Shown: positions 21,619 through 29,434, counted from the stretch's first letter. The stretch: 64,000 bases of DNA from an uncultured Prevotella sp. (GCA_900315525.1 OMZO01000008.1:33421-97420), one strand, 5' to 3'. Program-made: numbers and translations. Notes: generated from the sequence alone by a model not told the origin.

Positions 21619-22431
21619 ATGAACGTTTTACTTAACATTCAATATCTATACCTTGTAATAATCATAGCATCTATCGCTTTTGCTATTTACCTTGCTTGGT
21701 ATAATTCAGCCAAACAAAAGGGCAAGAGGGGGGAGATGCGCGTTTTTTCAATATTGATGCAGCTTCCAGATGAATACACTATTTTTAATGATGTGATTCT
21801 AAGTACTAGTACTGGAACTACTCAAATTGATCATATTGTAGTTTCAAAATATGGTGTTTTTGCCATTGAAACCAAAAACTATAGAGGTGAGATTTATGGC
21901 GATGACTATCGCAAGGAGTGGACGCAGTTGATTGTGACAAAAGTAACATATCCAAAGAAATGGTGGAAAACATATACCTATGTGACAAAGAATCATTTTT
22001 ATAACCCTGTTAAACAGTCTCAAGGACACGCATATAGGATAAAAGAACTTATAAAATCATTCCCTTACCTGAAGATTGTGCCAATAGTAGTATTTGCTGG
22101 AGATGCTATTTTAAAAAATGTAGTAAGTAAATATCATGTGGTTTACGAAGAAGAACTATTGTCTGCTATTAATGAGTATAAAACCATATATTTGACAGAT
22201 GACGAAGTACACAAAGTTGTTAACATACTCGAAACTAACAATGTCCGCGACATTGTGAATAACAGACAACACGTAAAAAATATACGTGCAGCTGAAAAGA
22301 AAATAGATGCAATAGTAGGCTCAGGCATTTGTCCCAAATGTGGTGGAACGTTAGTAGAACGTTTTGGACAATATGGTGTTTTCTATGGTTGTTCTAACTT
22401 TCCCCAATGCAATTTTACCAAAAACTATTAA
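21619..22431 (+). CDS. Membrane-anchored NERD nuclease-like protein with topoisomerase-type zinc finger
   Basis: 270 residues from ATG 21619 (the in-frame TTG at 21610 is less likely). One N-terminal membrane segment (about 8-28, YLYLVIIIASIAFAIYLAWY), then a NERD domain (about 36-150). Its PD-(D/E)xK-like core is T-T-Q-I-D-H-I-V-V-S followed by GVFAIETKNYRG, i.e. Asp then Glu-x-Lys. The C-terminal four-Cys finger (CPKCGGTL...YGCSNFPQC, about 237-265) is like those of topoisomerase I. It is predicted to be a DNA-binding nuclease held at the membrane. It is the first gene of a four-gene operon with gaps of 13 and 12 nt and a 4-nt overlap. It is more AT-rich than the flanking core genes. Confidence 0.85.
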   Translation: MNVLLNIQYLYLVIIIASIAFAIYLAWYNSAKQKGKRGEMRVFSILMQLPDEYTIFNDVILSTSTGTTQIDHIVVSKYGVFAIETKNYRGEIYGDDYRKEWTQLIVTKVTYPKKWWKTYTYVTKNHFYNPVKQSQGHAYRIKELIKSFPYLKIVPIVVFAGDAILKNVVSKYHVVYEEELLSAINEYKTIYLTDDEVHKVVNILETNNVRDIVNNRQHVKNIRAAEKKIDAIVGSGICPKCGGTLVERFGQYGVFYGCSNFPQCNFTKNY

Positions 22432-22444
22432 GAGCGCATAATAC

Positions 22445-23821
22445 ATGAAAAAGTTTTCATTTAAAGAACTTATCAGTCATATCGCTTCTTTCGACAATTC
22501 TGATTATAAGCGATTTGTTCCTCTATTTATTAATGAGGCATCAAAAGGCTGCAATTGGGAAAAATGGAATGACGATGTGTTTTTAGAGTATTTCGAAAAG
22601 CCAAGTAATTGCACAGCTTATCTAGGCCAGGGATGTCTCAGACCTGCTCAGAAGGACGCAATTAAAAAGAATTGGCTTGTCTTAGCACCACATTTAAAAT
22701 CCATTGCATTAAGCCAGGACATTCCATTATGGGATGAGTATAAGACAATAAAAAAGGTGGTTAGTCAATGCGCTGGTGCCAATATGCAGGTGGCTACAAA
22801 CAGAATGTTGGCTTGTCTGCAACCAAAACTATTGTGTACAGAGGTAGATTTAAATAAGGTTAACAGATTGTTTGATTATATTATTGCATATACAGATGCA
22901 ATAGTTCCTACTTATGATAGAAAGTGTTGGGAGAGTGCGAGCCATAGTCTCCTCGCGATGTTCCATAACGCCTGCCCTGAAAGAGACATCATGGATTTTT
23001 CTTTCCTTCCTTGGAGATTACTTAAGCTATTTGAGACGATGCAAAATAGTGGTGAAATACAAACTTATTGGATTACTTCTTGGAATAATGATGAATACGA
23101 GCTTCACAAGCATTTCTCAGTTTATGACAAGATAGACTGGGATAATACGAAAAACAATAAATTTAAAGTAGGTGACATAGTTTACTTATATTCTTCATTC
23201 CCAGAACAGAGAATTCGTTATAAAACGGAAGTGATAAAAATCAATGTGACACCAGACGAAGAACTAGATGATCATGGCTTTTCTTTGAGTTCTTCACCTC
23301 AAAGTAATAATCTGGCATTTCGATTAAAAAAGATAGATAGCATTGATAAAGAAGCTCTTAATTATAAGCATCTTAAATTAGAGGGGCTTAATTGTTCAAT
23401 AAGGACACCCATGAAGCTTACAGGACAATTGCTTGTATATATCAATTCTATATGGGAGCAAGAGGAAGACGTATATAACGAGATAGAAAATCCAGATCAA
23501 TATTTTGAAGGGGCATTGAAGAAAGTATACGTCAATAAGTATGAGCGTGATAAATATGCTAGAGAGGAATGCATAAAAGCAAATGGTTGTAAATGTGCAG
23601 TTTGTGGCATGAATTTCGAGGAGACTTTTGGCGAATTAGGAAAGGGTTTTATCCATGTACATCACATTGTCCCTATATCAACCATTGGTAAAGAATATAA
23701 GATAAATCCAGAAAAGGACCTTGTTCCTGTATGTCCTAATTGTCATGCGATGCTACATAGAGGGGCCAATGGACAAGTTTTAAAGGTCGAGGAATTAAAA
23801 CTTCTTATCAAACATAAATAA
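22445..23821 (+). CDS. EVE-like domain plus HNH endonuclease (type IV restriction-like)
   Basis: 458 residues. The N-terminal 200 residues form an unrecognised helical region (FKELISHIASFDNSDYK...). A middle region (about 205-335) looks like an EVE/PUA-like modified-base reader: QTYWITSWNNDEYELHKHF, K-I-D-W, FKVGDIVYLYSSFPEQ and RYKTEVIKI. The C-terminal HNH domain (about 385-455) shows CAVCGMNF, HVHHIVPIS and CPNCHAMLHR, so a zinc-supported His-Asn-His nuclease. EVE-HNH fusions are known as candidates that cut DNA with modified bases. It lies 13 nt after the NERD gene and 12 nt before the second HNH gene. The EVE call rests on pattern only. Confidence 0.8.
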   Translation: MKKFSFKELISHIASFDNSDYKRFVPLFINEASKGCNWEKWNDDVFLEYFEKPSNCTAYLGQGCLRPAQKDAIKKNWLVLAPHLKSIALSQDIPLWDEYKTIKKVVSQCAGANMQVATNRMLACLQPKLLCTEVDLNKVNRLFDYIIAYTDAIVPTYDRKCWESASHSLLAMFHNACPERDIMDFSFLPWRLLKLFETMQNSGEIQTYWITSWNNDEYELHKHFSVYDKIDWDNTKNNKFKVGDIVYLYSSFPEQRIRYKTEVIKINVTPDEELDDHGFSLSSSPQSNNLAFRLKKIDSIDKEALNYKHLKLEGLNCSIRTPMKLTGQLLVYINSIWEQEEDVYNEIENPDQYFEGALKKVYVNKYERDKYAREECIKANGCKCAVCGMNFEETFGELGKGFIHVHHIVPISTIGKEYKINPEKDLVPVCPNCHAMLHRGANGQVLKVEELKLLIKHK

Positions 23822-23833
23822 TTTGATTATAAT

Positions 23834-24913
23834 ATGCAAATTCCACAATCAGATATATTGAGTACCAGCACGATGAATCGTGTGTTTGACAATACTGTGG
23901 CTACTTATAAATTCTACTGGCTTCTGTCTCTACTAGATATTTATGTCAAAGAACAACGTTCAGAGATGTTAGCACTTGATGTGGCTTCTCGTATGGTATC
24001 ATACGCATGGTATCCTATTGAATATTTCCGTTTGTCGTTTGGAAAAGGAGATTCTATGTCTCAGATTATCCCTGAAATTGCTTTGCTGACTGGCATTACT
24101 GTTGATGACAAGTTGGATGACAAGGTTGAGACTATCATGACGGCCGTTCACGAACATTGTAAGGTGAAAAGCAAAGTAAAAAAGCTGTTAGCCAATGTGC
24201 CATTTTGGTTTCTTTCGCCTTGGATCGACGTTCGTGATAAACGAGATTTGCTATATCAGTCACAGAACTATCCTAATGGTTGTCTTTATGCGTTGAGTGG
24301 TTGGGGCGAAACGTTGACTGTGACCATCAATCCAAAATGGAGCCAATACTTGAAAACGAACTATCAGATCCTTCGTGATTTTACGCTATGGAATCTGACA
24401 ACATTCCTTCAGCAAAAGAATCCCAATGTACCCAACATATCTGGAAAATTATTGAGACCAGAAGAGCGTGAGTCGCTAACACCTCAGAAAAAATTCTGGA
24501 ACAAGGTAATAGAATTGGGAGGCCACCTAAACTGCATCTACACAGGCAATCCATTGGAGAAGAATGGTTTCGACCTAGATCACTTCATGCCATGGAGTTT
24601 CGTGTCTCATAACCAGAACTGGAACCTTATTCCTGCTGACGGTAGCTTTAATTCTTCAAAAAACAACCGTATTCCTGATATTGGCTACTATCTTCCTCTG
24701 ATGGCGGCTGTTCAGCATCGTGCGTTAAAGCTATATCTGCCAATAAGCAGTCCACGAGATTCCATTGTCAACGAGTACTTCGCCCTTGGCGTTTCGCCCC
24801 AAGATCTTGTTTCAATGACAGGCGAAGCATTCTTGAATGTCTATCATAAGACTTTTTCTCCCTTGAGTCAGATGGCGCAAAATATGGGATTCAGATTATT
24901 AATACATGAATGA
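23834..24913 (+). CDS. HNH endonuclease domain protein
   Basis: 359 residues. The first 225 residues are unrecognised (predicted helical, e.g. NTVATYKFYWLLSLLDIYV and ASRMVSYAWYPIEYF). The HNH domain lies at about 233-285: CIYTGNPL, then FDLDHFMPWSFVSHNQNWNL (Asp-His pair, distal Asn) and FNSSKNNRIP. The last 70 residues are again unassigned. It is a predicted DNA endonuclease; the N-terminal part may recognise the target. Its stop overlaps the start of the next gene (ATGA), so the two are translationally coupled and probably made in fixed ratio. Confidence 0.8.
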   Translation: MQIPQSDILSTSTMNRVFDNTVATYKFYWLLSLLDIYVKEQRSEMLALDVASRMVSYAWYPIEYFRLSFGKGDSMSQIIPEIALLTGITVDDKLDDKVETIMTAVHEHCKVKSKVKKLLANVPFWFLSPWIDVRDKRDLLYQSQNYPNGCLYALSGWGETLTVTINPKWSQYLKTNYQILRDFTLWNLTTFLQQKNPNVPNISGKLLRPEERESLTPQKKFWNKVIELGGHLNCIYTGNPLEKNGFDLDHFMPWSFVSHNQNWNLIPADGSFNSSKNNRIPDIGYYLPLMAAVQHRALKLYLPISSPRDSIVNEYFALGVSPQDLVSMTGEAFLNVYHKTFSPLSQMAQNMGFRLLIHE

Positions 24914-25779
24914 CTATGGAACAAAATATAATCAATCACCCATATCTTACAGCTATCAAACGGACAGACTTATCTGTGCCAACACGCTACCTCCTTCAGC
25001 ATAAGTTGTTAAAAGGTAGAATTCTGGATTATGGTTGTGGATTTGGATACGATACTGACGAATTGAAGCGTCAAGGTTTTGATATTATTGGTTATGACTA
25101 TTATTATCGACCAGATTTCCCAGATGCCAGGTTTGATACCATTATATGTAACTATGTGCTGAATGTGCTAGAACCTTATGCACAGGCTGAAGTCATGATG
25201 AATGTCACAAACCTATTATCTCCAAATGGAACAGCTTTTTTTGCTGTTCGCCGCGATTTGACAGAAGAAGGTTTCAGACTTCATGCTATCCACAAGCAAT
25301 ATACTTACCAATGTAATGTGCGTCTGCCATTTACAAGTCTTGTTTGCAATAAAACGTACGAACTGTACCAGTATAACCACTTCAACAAGCTGCCTCGCAA
25401 AGATGGCGAGAGCTGCCCATTCTGTCGTCTTTCGCGACGTGTTGAGATTATCTGCGAAACGGCTACCTGTGTTGCCTTTTATGATGGATATCCTGTATCA
25501 CCAGGTCATGCGCTTGTCATTCCAAAGCGGCATGTGGCTTCTTACTTTGATCTCACCAATCATGAGCGAGAAGCGATGAATGTGATGCTCCAATACGTTA
25601 AGCAGAAGGTTGATGAGCGCTTTCATCCTGATGGATATAATATAGGTATTAATATCAATAAAGCAGCTGGTCAGTCTGTATTCCATTGCCATATGCACCT
25701 GATTCCAAGATATAAAGGTGACGTACCAAATCCTAAAGGTGGCGTTCGAGGTGTGATACCAAATAAGCAGAAGTATTAG
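24910..25779 (+). CDS. SAM-dependent methyltransferase-HIT family fusion
   Basis: 289 residues. The N-terminal class I methyltransferase fold (about 20-165) has the SAM loop ILDYGCGFGYDTD, an acidic end of strand 2 (GYDYY) and a motif IV-like FDTIICNYVLN. The C-terminal HIT domain (about 168-289) has CPFC zinc ligands, SPGHALVIPKRHV and the histidine triad QSVFHCHMHLIPR. HIT proteins hydrolyse or transfer nucleotides on phosphate. The methyltransferase lacks an obvious DNA-methylase motif (no NPPY/DPPY), so its target may be a small molecule or nucleotide rather than DNA. It is the last gene of the operon; a type-1 repeat begins 18 nt after the stop. Confidence 0.87.
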   Translation: MTMEQNIINHPYLTAIKRTDLSVPTRYLLQHKLLKGRILDYGCGFGYDTDELKRQGFDIIGYDYYYRPDFPDARFDTIICNYVLNVLEPYAQAEVMMNVTNLLSPNGTAFFAVRRDLTEEGFRLHAIHKQYTYQCNVRLPFTSLVCNKTYELYQYNHFNKLPRKDGESCPFCRLSRRVEIICETATCVAFYDGYPVSPGHALVIPKRHVASYFDLTNHEREAMNVMLQYVKQKVDERFHPDGYNIGININKAAGQSVFHCHMHLIPRYKGDVPNPKGGVRGVIPNKQKY

Positions 25780-25797
25780 TTGAATTATTATATATGG

Positions 25798-26029
25798 CAC
25801 ATTGGGCTTGCATCACTGCAAGCCCAATGTACTCTAACCTAAAACAAACCATTATGAAAAAGAAAATTCAATCTAACCAATATTATAACTAACGTTTAAT
25901 TCTTAAATCTGATGCAAAGTTACGGCGGGTTTCGGCGATTTCCAAATATTTAGGCCAGATCTTTTGGGAGTTGTTGCGACGGGGTGGGATGGAGGCGACA
26001 AAGGGAGGCCAAAGGCCAAAATCCTGTCG
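25798..26029. repeat. Type-1 cassette repeat, copy B
   Basis: Hairpin ACATTGGGCTTGCA / TCAC / TGCAAGCCCAATGT (25799-25830), then ATGAAAAAGAAA (a 12-codon reading frame), a leftward promoter box CAAAGTTA (25915-25922, minus TAACTTTG) and a matching CAAA about 20 nt to its right. It ends near AATCCTGTCG. It is nearly identical to copy C at 27058 over its whole length, and the RhuM-PLD gene lies between the two. Nothing else is seen in this gap. Confidence 0.9.
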
Positions 26030-26034
26030 TGGTT

Positions 26035-26877
26035 CTATCTGATGTTATTGAGCAATTCCGTTGCTGAAGTCTCCTGCATGCGGATGTAGGCGAAGAGTTT
26101 CTTGCCTGCGTCCTTCAGGCTGGCACCGAAGATATAGACCGCATCGTCGATAATCAGGAAACGATCGTGGTTGTGCTGACAGGCGTTGACAGTGATAGGC
26201 GGATATTGCTGGTTGTGGCGTTGTAGATCGAGTTGCTGCTGTTGCGAGAGCTGGCGGGTGTAGATTGTGGCAGAGACGCTAGCATTTCGTTTACTCAGCA
26301 TTATAAGTGTATTCTCATCAATGTAGTTGTCGATGAGCACGATGGAGTGTTTGGCCTGCTTGATGAGGCTGATGATGTGGGCGTAGGCATCAAAGATCTG
26401 GCCGTCGTAGAAGATACCCTCCACGGGCGGCAGCGAATTATTGACGAAAAAGTCTATTTTCTCTTCGGTTAATGTTACTCGCCGCTCTAATTGCTCTATC
26501 CTCTGGTTTACGGCATAGCCTTTCAGTAGATATTGTTTTAAAATCTTGTTCGACCATCTTCTGAATTGTACTCCTCGTTTAGATTTTACTCGATATCCAA
26601 CAGACATGATCATATCAAGATTGTAGTATTCCACTTGATATGTTTTCCCATCCGCAGCAGTTGTCGCAAATTTTGCGCCAACTGATTCTCCATCTAATTC
26701 TTCACGCAGTGAATTGTTTATATGTTTTCCAATCGTCTTTATATCTCTCGAGAATAGAGCAGCTATTTGTTGGCGATTGAGCCATACCGTTTCGTTCTCT
26801 ACTCTTACTTCCAGCCTGATGGTTTCATCGGGTTGGTACATTACGATCTCACCTTTGTTTGGTTCCATGTTTGTCAT
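26035..26877 (-). CDS. RhuM-type N-terminal domain fused to phospholipase D-like domain
   Basis: 280 residues (ATG 26877; a second in-frame ATG at 26868 is possible). The N-terminal RhuM module (about 10-130) shows VRVENETVWLNRQQIAALF, HINNSL, YYNLDMIMSVGYRVKSKRG and VQFRRWSNKILKQYL. A short coiled-coil segment (RIEQLERRVTLTEEKIDFF) follows. The C-terminal part (about 155-280) resembles one half of a PLD domain: SIVLIDNYID, then the H-x-D core HNHDRFLIIDD and YIFGASLKDAGKK. A single HKD-type half would need to dimerise for activity. Many such domains are nucleases. It is divergent from a 42-codon ORF with overlapping promoters, and bracketed by repeats B and C. Confidence 0.85.
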   Translation of the reverse strand: MTNMEPNKGEIVMYQPDETIRLEVRVENETVWLNRQQIAALFSRDIKTIGKHINNSLREELDGESVGAKFATTAADGKTYQVEYYNLDMIMSVGYRVKSKRGVQFRRWSNKILKQYLLKGYAVNQRIEQLERRVTLTEEKIDFFVNNSLPPVEGIFYDGQIFDAYAHIISLIKQAKHSIVLIDNYIDENTLIMLSKRNASVSATIYTRQLSQQQQLDLQRHNQQYPPITVNACQHNHDRFLIIDDAVYIFGASLKDAGKKLFAYIRMQETSATELLNNIR

Positions 26878-26918
26878 ACCATTAAGTGTTTAAGTTTAAC
26901 TTTGATGGTGCAAAAGTA
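26870..26918. promoter_or_regulatory. Interleaved divergent promoters of RhuM-PLD (-) and small ORF (+)
   Basis: Plus strand: TTTG 26870-26873 and TAACTTTG 26897-26904 (spacing 23, slightly long), ATG at 26919. Minus strand: TACTTTTG at 26918-26911, ATG at 26877. Each polymerase footprint would cover the other's start site, so only one promoter could be occupied at a time. Confidence 0.5.
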
Positions 26919-27047
26919 ATGGTTTCTTTCGAGACGACCAAATTATTTCTGGAAAATTTTTGTAGCCATACCCTTAATGATCCTGCATCAGAGGATAATG
27001 GCATGAGGAGATACATGGAAGCTAATGATGAAGAAGCATGGGATTAA
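26919..27047 (+). CDS. Small ORF, 42 codons, divergent from RhuM-PLD
   Basis: The reading frame runs from ATG 26919 to TAA 27045-27047. The product starts MVSFETTKLFLENF and ends in an acidic stretch, RRYMEANDEEAWD. I do not recognise it. It has a good -7 box (TAACTTTG) 14 nt upstream, lies head to head with the RhuM-PLD gene, and its stop is followed after 12 nt by repeat C, just as the other plus-strand cassettes are followed by repeats. It could be an antitoxin or regulator for RhuM-PLD, or the tail of a lost gene. Confidence 0.45.
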   Translation: MVSFETTKLFLENFCSHTLNDPASEDNGMRRYMEANDEEAWD

Positions 27048-27057
27048 TTGACTTAAC

Positions 27058-27290
27058 GCACATTGGGCTTGCATCACTGCAAGCCCAATGTACTCTAACC
27101 TAAAACAAACCATTATGAAAAAGAAAATTCAATCTAACCTATATTATAACTAACGTTTAATTCTTAAATCTGATGCAAAGGTACGGCGGGTTTCGGCGAT
27201 TTCCAAATATTTAGGCAATATCTTCATCGAGTTGTTGCGACGGAGTGGGATGGAGGCGACAAAGGGAAACCAAAGGCCAAAATCTTGTCG
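27058..27290. repeat. Type-1 cassette repeat, copy C
   Basis: Hairpin at 27060-27091, identical to copy B. A 12-codon ATGAAAAAGAAA frame follows. The leftward promoter has box CAAAGGTA at 27176-27183 and CAAA at 27204-27207, spacing 20 nt. The end has GGCGACA...TTGTCG pairing. A reading frame of 62 codons on the minus strand lies across it and is judged spurious. The 60 nt to its right hold only GCGGC-type short repeats before the pheS terminator. Confidence 0.9.
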
Positions 27291-27349
27291 CATGAGCAAA
27301 GAAAATGGGGGATCTGCGGCGTTGCGGCAGTGCGGCATTTATGTCATAG

Positions 27350-27386
27350 GAAAAGGGCTCTGGATGTTCTCCAAAGCCCTTTCGTT
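27350..27386 (-). terminator. Terminator after pheS
   Basis: AAAGGGCT (27352-27359) and AGCCCTTT (27375-27382), with an inner TGGA/TCCA pairing. On the minus strand the stem ends in CCCTTTTCC. Confidence 0.65.
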
Positions 27387-27403
27387 ATGAGGTTGCGCTG
27401 CTG

Positions 27404-28462
27404 TTAGTTGGCAGCTTCGAATTCTTCGAGGAAACGGGTATCGTTCTCTGAGAACATACGGAGGTCGCTGACGCGATACTTCAGGTTGGTGATACGCTCG
27501 ACACCCATGCCGAAGGCGTAGCCGCTGTACTCCTTGGAATCGATGCCGCAGAGCTCGAGCACGTTGGGATCGACCATACCGCAACCCAGGATCTCTACCC
27601 AGCCTGTGTGCTTGCAGAAGCCGCATCCCTCACCGCCACAGATGAAGCATGAGATATCCATCTCGGCTGAGGGCTCCGTGAATGGGAAGTATGAGGGGCG
27701 CAGACGGATCTTTGTGTCAGGGCCGAACATCTCGCGGGCAAATGAGAGGAGCACCTGCTTGAGGTCGGTGAATGATACGTTCTTGTCGATATACAGACCT
27801 TCCACCTGATGGAAGAAGCAGTGGGCACGAGCCGTGATGGCCTCATTACGAAAGACGCGGCCTGGGCAGATGACGCGGATAGGGCCTGTGAGCTTGCCGT
27901 CCTCTGTGTGCATCTGCTCCATGATGCGAGCCTGGACGCTGGAGGTGTGTGAACGCAAGAGGATGTTCTTCGTGACATCGTTGGGATGCTGGCTGACGAA
28001 GAAGGTGTCCTGCATATCGCGGGCAGGATGGTCGGCAGCGAAGTTCATCATCGTGAAGATGTGATTGTCGTCTTCCACCTCAGGACCGTCGGCAAGGACA
28101 AAGCCCATACGGGAGAAGATATCGATAATCTCGTTGGTGACGATGGTCAGCGGATGGCGTGTGCCGAGCTGTATGGGGTAGGGGGTACGCGTCAGGTCGA
28201 TGGCCTCTTCGCCAGTCTCCTGCGTCTCGCACTCCTCGCGCAGCTGGTTGATGCGCTCTGTGGCAAGTGTCTTCAGTTCGTTGATCTTCATGCCGACGGT
28301 CTTTTTCTGGTCGGCAGCCACATTGCGGAAGTCGTTCATCAGGGCTGTGATCTCACCCTTCTTGCTGAGGTATTTCAGTCGGAGCTGTTCTACTTCTTCT
28401 GCGTTCTTCGCACTCAAATCCTGCACTTCTTTGAGAAGTTGATCAATCTTATCAAGTATCAT
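27404..28462 (-). CDS. pheS: Phenylalanyl-tRNA synthetase alpha subunit
   Basis: 352 residues from ATG 28462. It forms the catalytic alpha subunit of the alpha2-beta2 class II enzyme. Seen: an N-terminal coiled coil (about 1-85), class II motif 1 region TRHPLTIVTNEIIDIFSRMGF, motif 2 around VICPGRVFRNEAITARAHCFFHQ (given here in part as GRVFRNE), and motif 3 GYAFGMGVERI. Usual length. pheT is not adjacent, which is common in this phylum. The island ends about 110 nt downstream of this gene's stop, so pheS marks the core boundary. Confidence 0.96.
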   Translation of the reverse strand: MILDKIDQLLKEVQDLSAKNAEEVEQLRLKYLSKKGEITALMNDFRNVAADQKKTVGMKINELKTLATERINQLREECETQETGEEAIDLTRTPYPIQLGTRHPLTIVTNEIIDIFSRMGFVLADGPEVEDDNHIFTMMNFAADHPARDMQDTFFVSQHPNDVTKNILLRSHTSSVQARIMEQMHTEDGKLTGPIRVICPGRVFRNEAITARAHCFFHQVEGLYIDKNVSFTDLKQVLLSFAREMFGPDTKIRLRPSYFPFTEPSAEMDISCFICGGEGCGFCKHTGWVEILGCGMVDPNVLELCGIDSKEYSGYAFGMGVERITNLKYRVSDLRMFSENDTRFLEEFEAAN

Positions 28463-28490
28463 ATTTGTCTTAAAATTGCAATTTTGCGTG

Positions 28491-28548
28491 CAAAGGTACA
28501 AAAAAAATGAGAATTATGATGAAGAATTAAGAATATTTTGTACCTTTG
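28491..28548. promoter_or_regulatory. Divergent promoters of pheS (-) and DUF4348 gene (+)
   Basis: Minus TACCTTTG at 28498-28491; plus TACCTTTG at 28541-28548. Confidence 0.6.
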
Positions 28549-28594
28549 CCGAAATTTTGAGAGAATAGCGGATTATTAGTTACAACTTCAGTCA

Positions 28595-29434
28595 ATGAGA
28601 AGGTGTTTTATTGCGCTCAGCGCAATCATGCTGTTGATGTTCTCGTGTACGGGAAAGAAAGCTGGCCAGACGGATGAGGTGCCTACAGACTCTGTAGCTG
28701 ACTCGACGGACGTGGCGGTCACAGACACGATGGAACTACTGATCACCCAGACGCCGATGCCTCGGGCGGCTGACGCGATGTTCGACGACTTTATCTTCAA
28801 CTTCGTGGCCAACAAGAAACTGCAGAAGGAGCGCACGGTGTTCCCGCTGCGCACGACAGAAGGCGGCAAGACCGTCAATACGAAGGAAGAGCAGTGGCAG
28901 ATGGAGCGCCTCTTCATGCGACAAGGCTACTACACGCTCTTGTTCAGCGACGAGGAGCAGATGTCGCTCATGAAGGATACTGCCGTCAGTCAGGCCATCG
29001 TGGAGAAGATTCAGCTGAAGAAGAACCGTGTGGTGAACTACCGATTCTTTCGCGTGAAGGGTGCCTGGATGATGACGAGTATCAACGTGACACCTATCTC
29101 TGAGAATGCTAATGCCTCATTCCTCAATTTCTACCAGAAGTTTGTCACTGACAGCGTGTTCCAGCTGGAGAGCATCAACGAGACGGTGCAGTTCGTCGGC
29201 CCTGACCCTGATGACGACTTTGCTCAGATGGAAGGCGTGATAACGCCTGATACGTGGGAAGCCTTTGCGCCAACCTTGCCTGTAAAGGTGCTCTACAATA
29301 TCGTCTATGGCAAGCCGAAGGCTGCCAATAAGGAGATGATATTCCTGATGAAGGGCGTGGCTAACGGGTTGGAGATGGAACTACGCTTCAAGAAGGTAGG
29401 CAATAAGTGGCTGCTGATGAAGATGACGACGTAG
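28595..29434 (+). CDS. DUF4348 lipoprotein
   Basis: 279 residues. The lipoprotein signal ends in LLMFSC (Cys18), then a Ser/Thr/Asp-rich linker to about residue 45. The remaining domain (FDDFIFNFVANKKLQKER..., FMRQGYYTLLFSDEEQM, VNYRFFRVKGAWMMTSI) matches the pattern of the Bacteroidota DUF4348 family. It is predicted to be in the periplasm or on the outer membrane; function unknown. It precedes murB by 16 nt and may be co-transcribed with it. Confidence 0.75.
   Translation: MRRCFIALSAIMLLMFSCTGKKAGQTDEVPTDSVADSTDVAVTDTMELLITQTPMPRAADAMFDDFIFNFVANKKLQKERTVFPLRTTEGGKTVNTKEEQWQMERLFMRQGYYTLLFSDEEQMSLMKDTAVSQAIVEKIQLKKNRVVNYRFFRVKGAWMMTSINVTPISENANASFLNFYQKFVTDSVFQLESINETVQFVGPDPDDDFAQMEGVITPDTWEAFAPTLPVKVLYNIVYGKPKAANKEMIFLMKGVANGLEMELRFKKVGNKWLLMKMTT

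Noticed and set aside
25849-25893. 12-codon MKKK peptide frame in repeats B and C
   Set aside because: In copy A it stops after five codons and the sequence is not preserved, so coding is unlikely.
27150-27338. 62-codon minus-strand frame across repeat C
   Set aside because: The frame is only partly kept in copy B, and the promoter inside the repeat would start within it. There are no protein features.
19064-27403. Integrase, transposase or tRNA attachment site for the island
   Set aside because: No recombinase motif or tRNA gene was found on either strand, so the island's mode of transfer cannot be named from this window.
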